A stretch of DNA of 20,286 bases from an uncultured Muribaculaceae bacterium (lineage in GTDB: Bacteria > Bacteroidota > Bacteroidia > Bacteroidales > Muribaculaceae), in NCBI GenBank assembly GCA_910579605.1, contig CAJTUG010000002.1, positions 100,317 to 120,602 on the forward strand, read 5' to 3'. Each line of letters opens with the position of its first letter. The stretch's first letter is position 1. The notes beneath the pieces are model-generated. The model was not told the DNA's origin, did no database searches, and worked only from the letters and a program-made list of their open reading frames with translations. Below, one piece after another: positions 15,561 through 20,286 of this stretch. The translations under genes and the position numbers were made by a program.

Positions 15561-16529
15561 TCAATGGCGGCAGATCCAACCTCCGCCGAAATTATCTTTC
15601 GCTCCGTTTTCTTTGGCTGCGTTTAATGTTGCTCCTGTTGTTTCGCCAGATGCAGCATATACGCGATATCTTCCGTCGCTCTCAAGTATCCCTAAAGGTA
15701 AACCGGATTTGTTGGATGATATGAATTTTTCTGCTTCAGAACGATTGGCAAGAGAGGCCACTATATAGAAATAACGGTGGGTTTGTTGCAATCGTTTCGG
15801 CGTTTTGGGTTCAGGATCGCTTATTCCGTCGGCAGGTGTGTTCAATATTAAAACAAGTGACGATTCAGGAGCATAGTTTCTGTCTGTGATATTTTCTGTT
15901 AGAGCCAATACAGGGAGTGACGGTTGCTCGATGCCTATCGAAGCCATTTGAGATCTTGACTCTGTATGCCTTATATTTGAGAAAATGAATGCCAAAAGAG
16001 TGAAAAGGGCAAAGGTTGCCGCATAGGAGGCAGCTCGCGACGCTGTCCTAAGCATGGAATTGTTCCTTTGCTCTTCTACAGTGCTTTCTGTTTTCTCTTC
16101 TGTAAGACTGATAGTTTCTGCCGAAAGTTCTTGCAACCAAGAGAAAGCATCACTTGTAGTCCTTCTTGCTGAATCCGAGTAGCTTATGTTGCTATTGTTT
16201 GAATTGAACAACAATTCGCCGCAATTCCCCAAACTGTAGCACCCTGTTTGCTCCAGTTCCCGTTTTATTTCAGATATATCTATCTCCATGCGGCGGCGGG
16301 CTGCAAATTCGGTCATATTCTCCCTCCTCATGAGAGAGCGTACCAAAGTGTCGTCGTCTATAGTGAGACTGGGGTCTAAAATCTTATATACGACGGGTGG
16401 AAGAAATTTCTGCCTTGTTGCGTCGTAATGAGCTGCTTTATATACTGTTACGAATGTACCTAATCCGGGGACAACAAGATTGCCGTGTCCGAATAGCAGA
16501 TGAGTAATATGCAAGGCCGTAGTATTCAC
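15561..16529 (-). CDS. Membrane-anchored HU-CCDC81/SPOR-domain protein
   Basis: The 322-residue protein has a Bacteroidetes-type HU-CCDC81-like domain at about 5-110 (HLLFGHGNLVVPGLGTFVTVY and a helical TLVRSLMRRENMTE segment). One transmembrane helix follows at about 167-184, then a periplasmic linker and a C-terminal SPOR domain (about 252-318: YFYIVASLANRSEAEKFI). SPOR domains bind denuded peptidoglycan at division sites. With the N-terminus in the cytoplasm, the protein would link the cell interior to septal peptidoglycan; division involvement is inferred. The only good start is the GTG at 16529, since the nearby ATG at 16531 is out of frame and stops at once. The -7 box ends 4 bases upstream, so the mRNA is probably leaderless. 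Confidence 0.85.
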   Translation of the reverse strand: MNTTALHITHLLFGHGNLVVPGLGTFVTVYKAAHYDATRQKFLPPVVYKILDPSLTIDDDTLVRSLMRRENMTEFAARRRMEIDISEIKRELEQTGCYSLGNCGELLFNSNNSNISYSDSARRTTSDAFSWLQELSAETISLTEEKTESTVEEQRNNSMLRTASRAASYAATFALFTLLAFIFSNIRHTESRSQMASIGIEQPSLPVLALTENITDRNYAPESSLVLILNTPADGISDPEPKTPKRLQQTHRYFYIVASLANRSEAEKFISSNKSGLPLGILESDGRYRVYAASGETTGATLNAAKENGAKDNFGGGWICRH

Positions 16530-16533
16530 ATTG

Positions 16534-16565
16534 CAAAATTAGCTAAACTCTGCGTCTTTTCCAAA
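16534..16565 (-). promoter_or_regulatory. Consensus promoter for the SPOR-nitroreductase-kdsC-maf unit
   Basis: Minus strand: TTTG (16565-16562), 20 bases, then TAATTTTG (16541-16534), a perfect match to TTTG-N19-21-TAnnTTTG. The -7 box is followed by CAAT and then the GTG start codon. Confidence 0.75.
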
Positions 16566-16622
16566 TCTATTTGTGTACTCAGTCAAATTTTTTGAGTTAA
16601 CTTTAGAATTTAATTGATGAAT

Positions 16623-16658
16623 AAAAAACATGCGCAAGCCATAAATGACATGCGCATG
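16623..16658 (-). terminator. Intrinsic terminator of gdhA
   Basis: Minus-strand stem CATGCGCA / TGCGCATG (16658-16651 with 16636-16629) closes a 14-base loop and is followed by TTTTTTAT. It lies 29 bases past the gdhA stop. Confidence 0.8.
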
Positions 16659-16686
16659 AAATAATAAATTAATTATGCTTTGAATC

Positions 16687-18024
16687 TTAGCAAACGCCCA
16701 GACCCATCATTGCGTTGGCAACCTTCATGAAACCTGCAATATTTGCACCTTTCATGTAGTTTATGTAACCGTCGGCTTCTACACCATAGCGCAAGCATTG
16801 TTCGTGGATATCAGTCATGATTTGGTGTAGCTTCTGATCCACCTCTTCTGCCGTCCATTGCATGTGCATTGCATTTTGACTCATTTCAAGACCGGAGGTT
16901 GCTACACCGCCAGCATTAACAGCCTTGCCGGGAGCATAAATAGTACGGCTTTCAATAAAAGCGTCAATTGCTTCGGGTGTACAACCCATATTGGAAACTT
17001 CTGCTACCATACCTACGCCGTTTGCAATGAGTTGCTTGGCGTCCTCGCCATTTAGCTCGTTCTGAGTAGCGCAGGGAAGGGCGATATCAACTTTTTGTTC
17101 CCAAGGTTTGCGGCCAGCAAAGAATGTTGAGCCAGGGAATTTTTCTGCATATGGTGCAACAACGTCGTTGCCCGATGCACGGAGTTCAAGCATGTAGTTT
17201 ATCTTTTCGTCGTTGAGACCGGCTGGATCATAAACGTATCCGTCAGGACCGGAAATAGTAACTACTTTAGCCCCTAATTCGGTTGCTTTCAATGCGGCAC
17301 CCCATGCAACATTGCCGAAGCCTGAGATTGCTACAGTTTTTCCGGCTATGCTGTCGTTGCGTTGTTTAAGCATGTTCTGCACAAAATAGAGCGCACCGAA
17401 ACCTGTTGCTTCTGGACGAATGCGGCTGCCGCCAAATTCCATGGCCTTGCCTGTGAAAGTTCCGTCGTGTTGGTTTACAAGGCGTTTGTACATGCCATAC
17501 ATGTAGCCTACTTCGCGGCCGCCTACACCTATATCGCCGGCAGGTACATCACGGTCGGGACCGAGATTTTTCCATAAACCGAGCATAAAGGCTTGGCAAA
17601 AACGCATTATTTCACGGTCGCTCTTGCCACGAGGGGAGAAATCGCTGCCTCCCTTAGCTCCACCCATGGGTAAAGTGGTGAGAGCATTTTTGAAGGTCTG
17701 CTCAAAACCTAAGAATTTAAGAATAGAGAGGTTGACGGATGCGTGGAAACGGATACCGCCTTTATACGGGCCGATTGCATTGTTGAACTGTACTCGGTAG
17801 CCGATGTTGTTCTGCACTTCGCCCTTGTCGTCAAGCCAGGTCACACGGAATGTGACAATACGGTCGGGCTCGACCATGCGTTCAATAATTTTGTTGCGTT
17901 CGAATTCAGGGTGTTGGTTATACACGTCTTGAACCGACATGAGGACTTCCCTCACTGCTTGGAGGTATTCCTTTTCGCCCGGATGCTTAGCTTCCAAAGA
18001 AGCCATGATGTTGTTTATATCCAT
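16687..18024 (-). CDS. gdhA: NADP-type glutamate dehydrogenase
   Basis: GdhA reversibly aminates 2-oxoglutarate to glutamate in the cytoplasm and is the main ammonia-assimilation route in many gut Bacteroidales. The 445 residues match the hexameric (GDH-I) family. Seen: YRVQFNNAIGPYKGGIRFH, then LPMGGAKGGSDF (with the catalytic Lys), DVPAGDIGVGGREVGYMYGMYK, and the dinucleotide-binding ISGFGNVAWGA. NADP preference is inferred from overall similarity to bacterial NADP enzymes. It has its own promoter, a palindrome inside it, and a terminator, so it is monocistronic. Confidence 0.96.
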   Translation of the reverse strand: MDINNIMASLEAKHPGEKEYLQAVREVLMSVQDVYNQHPEFERNKIIERMVEPDRIVTFRVTWLDDKGEVQNNIGYRVQFNNAIGPYKGGIRFHASVNLSILKFLGFEQTFKNALTTLPMGGAKGGSDFSPRGKSDREIMRFCQAFMLGLWKNLGPDRDVPAGDIGVGGREVGYMYGMYKRLVNQHDGTFTGKAMEFGGSRIRPEATGFGALYFVQNMLKQRNDSIAGKTVAISGFGNVAWGAALKATELGAKVVTISGPDGYVYDPAGLNDEKINYMLELRASGNDVVAPYAEKFPGSTFFAGRKPWEQKVDIALPCATQNELNGEDAKQLIANGVGMVAEVSNMGCTPEAIDAFIESRTIYAPGKAVNAGGVATSGLEMSQNAMHMQWTAEEVDQKLHQIMTDIHEQCLRYGVEADGYINYMKGANIAGFMKVANAMMGLGVC

Positions 18025-18084
18025 AACGAGAAATTTATGTTAGCTTTAATTTATATGCTGGTATAGTTTTTGGGTTAGCTGTGG

Positions 18085-18115
18085 CAAAGATAATAACAAT
18101 ATTTGTTATTGCAAG
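18085..18115 (-). promoter_or_regulatory. Promoter of gdhA
   Basis: Minus strand: CTTG (18115-18112), 19 bases, then TATCTTTG (18092-18085), a good -33/-7 pair. The leader would be about 55-60 bases to the ATG at 18024. The rest of the gap 18123-18260 shows only a weak TGGCA/TGCCA hairpin and no gene. Confidence 0.75.
18092..18110. promoter_or_regulatory. Palindrome in the gdhA promoter spacer, candidate operator
   Basis: AATAACAA (18092-18099), a TAT spacer and TTGTTATT (18103-18110) form a perfect dyad with 8-bp arms. It lies almost exactly between the -33 and -7 boxes, where a bound repressor would block the polymerase. Which regulator binds is unknown. Confidence 0.6.
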
Positions 18116-18261
18116 TTTTTTTACAAAAAATATTTCATGCTTTTTGCCTTAGAGCCTATATCGATGAAGACACTGAAAATGGCAAAATGCCACTTTTAGG
18201 ACTAATGTTTTAATGAATCTTCCAAAATGTGTACAAAAAGATAGCTCTTTGCCTTTTATAC

Positions 18262-18295
18262 AAAAAAACAGCCAATTCAAAGAATCGGCTGTTTT
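18262..18295 (-). terminator. Intrinsic terminator of the Omp28-like gene
   Basis: Minus-strand stem AAAACAGCCGATTC / GAATTGGCTGTTTT (one G-T pair, loop TTT) runs into a T7 tail at 18268-18262. It begins 19 bases past the stop at 18314. Confidence 0.9.
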
Positions 18296-18313
18296 GGTAT
18301 GGTTTTGGGGATA

Positions 18314-20251
18314 TCAGTTGATGGCAACCTTGGTTACGCTTGAACCTTGGCGACGGATATAAATACCGTTTGATGGATTTTCTACACGAACACCTTGAAG
18401 ATTGTAATATTCTACAGGTGCATTGTTATCTGTATTGACCCCAATTTCCTCTACACCAGATTGCTTGATGTCTTCGCTCTTTATCATATAGGCATTTACA
18501 ACCTTGTAGTTGGATTTATCAATGAGATAAGCGATAACGTTGATTTTTTCGGTATTGGTTATCTTGTTGTTAAGTGTCAACGAGAAATCATAAGAGTATT
18601 CGGTTTCTGACTCGATTGTTGTGGGTACGCTGTTAGAGATGCCACGGAACGTGTTGAGTTGGCGAGCCACATCGTTATAGATGGTCGGTGCTGTGCTCGG
18701 CTTCTTTTCCCATCCACCGATATCTTGGTTTGAACCGGAATAATTATTGGTTTGGTTGTAGGGCCCTACACCATCTTCTGTTATGCCGAAAGAAATTGCA
18801 TAGTTGGCATTCTCTTCAGCATATAAGAATTCTGTTTTGGCTGTTAGCTCGAGTGTATTGGCTTTTGTGCTGCTGAATTCTGCTGTTGCGGAAATTTTAG
18901 CCAAAGCAGGGATAGAGGCAAGATAATCGGTCTGCTCTAATACCGACGATAAAGGATAAGGATATACATTTATTTGGCGGTTGATAGTCGATCCTGGATA
19001 AGATCCATCATTGAAATAGGTGTTTACGCTTGTATACGTTGCTGCTACCATGGGATCGGATTGGACATGTATCGCAACGGGTATAAGTTGATAATCCAAG
19101 TCGGTTAGCTCGCGGATCGATTCCATAGTGTAGATGCCAACAGGGCAGTAGCCACACCATGTACCGGTGAATTCTTCTATTACCACATTCTGCTTGTAGC
19201 CTTTACCTTGCGGTAGAACTTGGAGGGTTGTGCTTGCTTCTTTTTCGGGGCTTTCATTTTCTTCTCCATTAACTTTTGATACAGTGAAAGTTATTGTCAC
19301 TGGTTCATCGGATGCATTTGGATAAACCAAATCACCCAAGTTTATTACTCCGGTTTCACCAAAAGATAGGGGTGAATTGAAATTAATACCAAAAGATCCT
19401 AATTCAATGTCGTTAATCTTGCAAGTAAGATCAATGTTGTCTACATTGTTTGCAGCTTCGTTAGTGACATATAAACGGGCAGTGAAAGGTGAATTAGCAA
19501 CAACTCGTGGGCTGATTTGGGCTATATCTGTGACTACACGGTTTTTGGGTAGATTGTCGCCTGCAATATTGACTCCAACACATACGAAACCAACTTGTGA
19601 TGCCCCATTGTTCCATGTCGTTGCTCCTCCGTTTTGGCTGATTCCATACCATCCGCCACTTATGTCGCTGCCATGGCTTATTGCATCAACAACCAAAATG
19701 AGGTCGTTGGCATTTGTTGTAACTTGACTTACTCCCACATAAATGGGCTTGCCTGCTTCAATTAGAACAGGGGTGTCAAGTTCAACGGAGTAGTATGAGA
19801 AAGGACTTGAAGTCAGTTGTGTGGTCTTGGTGGCAATGGGAGTAGATTGCAGATCATAGGTTGCAAATACTTCTGCAGACGTGATGAGGTTGGTGCCCGT
19901 AGCGTTGTTGACGCCGCTGTAAAAATTGATGTGGGTAATTTTGTTTCCGGCAAAATTATCGACTACAGCAGAGGTCAATTCAACAGCATAGGAAATCTTT
20001 AGGCCGGGTACTTGGTTGTTGAAGCCTAAAGCCTGATATGGTTCGGCGGCCGGGGTGTAGGAAATACTTAATTCCTCTTGTCCTTCTTTGGCTAAAATAT
20101 TAGCTTTGGGTGATGCATTTTGGATTTTCACTGATGTGAATTGAGCATCCAATGGACGTGAGATGTAGGTAGGGTTTGCTAATTCAGCGGTTTGAGCTGA
20201 AGAGCCTAAAACCGCAAGGGCCATACCTAATGCGAGTAATGATTTTTTCAT
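18314..20251 (-). CDS. Secreted Omp28-like protein with thioredoxin-type CxxC
   Basis: The 645-residue protein starts with a signal peptide (MKKSLLALGMALAVLGSSAQ). Residues about 65-240 form a beta-rich domain (YYSVELDTPVLIEAGKPIYVGVSQ) and about 240-345 an Ig-like segment. From about 350 comes the Omp28-type thioredoxin fold VVIEEFTGTWCGYCP, with Cys366 and Cys369, followed by PVAIHVQSDPM and a further beta domain. The C-terminus (EYYNLQGVRVENPSNGIYIRRQG) resembles the C-terminal tails common on secreted Bacteroidales proteins and may be a type IX-like sorting or anchoring signal. A cell-surface role in redox or binding is plausible, but the function is unknown. It appears monocistronic, with its own terminator; its upstream region is cut by the window edge. 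Confidence 0.85.
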   Translation of the reverse strand: MKKSLLALGMALAVLGSSAQTAELANPTYISRPLDAQFTSVKIQNASPKANILAKEGQEELSISYTPAAEPYQALGFNNQVPGLKISYAVELTSAVVDNFAGNKITHINFYSGVNNATGTNLITSAEVFATYDLQSTPIATKTTQLTSSPFSYYSVELDTPVLIEAGKPIYVGVSQVTTNANDLILVVDAISHGSDISGGWYGISQNGGATTWNNGASQVGFVCVGVNIAGDNLPKNRVVTDIAQISPRVVANSPFTARLYVTNEAANNVDNIDLTCKINDIELGSFGINFNSPLSFGETGVINLGDLVYPNASDEPVTITFTVSKVNGEENESPEKEASTTLQVLPQGKGYKQNVVIEEFTGTWCGYCPVGIYTMESIRELTDLDYQLIPVAIHVQSDPMVAATYTSVNTYFNDGSYPGSTINRQINVYPYPLSSVLEQTDYLASIPALAKISATAEFSSTKANTLELTAKTEFLYAEENANYAISFGITEDGVGPYNQTNNYSGSNQDIGGWEKKPSTAPTIYNDVARQLNTFRGISNSVPTTIESETEYSYDFSLTLNNKITNTEKINVIAYLIDKSNYKVVNAYMIKSEDIKQSGVEEIGVNTDNNAPVEYYNLQGVRVENPSNGIYIRRQGSSVTKVAIN

Positions 20252-20286
20252 GTTAAAATCTGGAATTATTGAATGAAAATTTTAGC

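Noticed and set aside
18165..18205. Short hairpin TGGCA-AAA-TGCCA, considered as a terminator or sigma-54 element
   Set aside because: The arms are only 5 bp, no T-run follows, and the GG-to-GC distance is 6 rather than 10, so it fits neither.
1..20286. CRISPR array, insertion sequence, prophage, toxin-antitoxin pair or defence system
   Set aside because: No spaced direct repeats, transposase or integrase motifs, tRNA or attachment-site repeats were found, and every long frame is explained by a housekeeping or envelope gene.

Overview
The window looks like ordinary chromosome from a Bacteroidales bacterium, most like the gut family Muribaculaceae, although the family is an inference. The signs are SPII lipoproteins, a metal-type KdsA, an HU-CCDC81/SPOR protein, an Omp28-like protein with a Bacteroidales C-terminal tail, a subclass A2 beta-lactamase, and promoters of the Bacteroidetes -33 TTTG / -7 TAnnTTTG type. 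There is no insertion sequence, phage, CRISPR array, tRNA or rRNA gene. Every gene except creD is on the minus strand.

Right to left, in the direction of transcription: an Omp28-like secreted protein (20251-18314) ends at a clear terminator. Next is gdhA (18024-16687), with its own promoter, a palindrome inside that promoter, and its own terminator. Then comes a tightly packed five-gene unit (16529-13027): SPOR/HU-CCDC81 envelope protein, nitroreductase, Rossmann/DUF2520 protein, kdsC and maf. It starts at a near-consensus promoter that leaves almost no leader. A 19-bp perfect hairpin separates maf from the convergent gene creD (11583-12947, plus strand).

creD diverges from a class A beta-lactamase (11485-10457). 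Behind the beta-lactamase lies clpB (10324-7733). Its upstream region carries a textbook sigma-54 -24/-12 element preceded by TGACA repeats, which is the most notable regulatory feature here. An Ig-like lipoprotein (7704-7234) follows clpB by 28 bases and ends at a 21-bp perfect hairpin. A DUF3298-like lipoprotein (6951-6115) stands alone with its own terminator.

The left part is a seven-gene minus-strand operon from a promoter near 6000: DUF5106/thioredoxin-like protein, mnmA, DUF151 nuclease-UVR protein, NupG-like transporter, rsmE, kdsA, and a TPR protein cut by the window edge. It mixes tRNA and rRNA modification with Kdo synthesis. kdsA and kdsC, two steps of the same Kdo pathway, therefore sit in different operons about 12 kb apart.

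No wholly new multi-gene system is evident. The best leads are regulatory (sigma-54 control of clpB, near-leaderless promoters, the gdhA operator) and the beta-lactamase/creD pair, whose enzyme has an unusual C-terminal extension.
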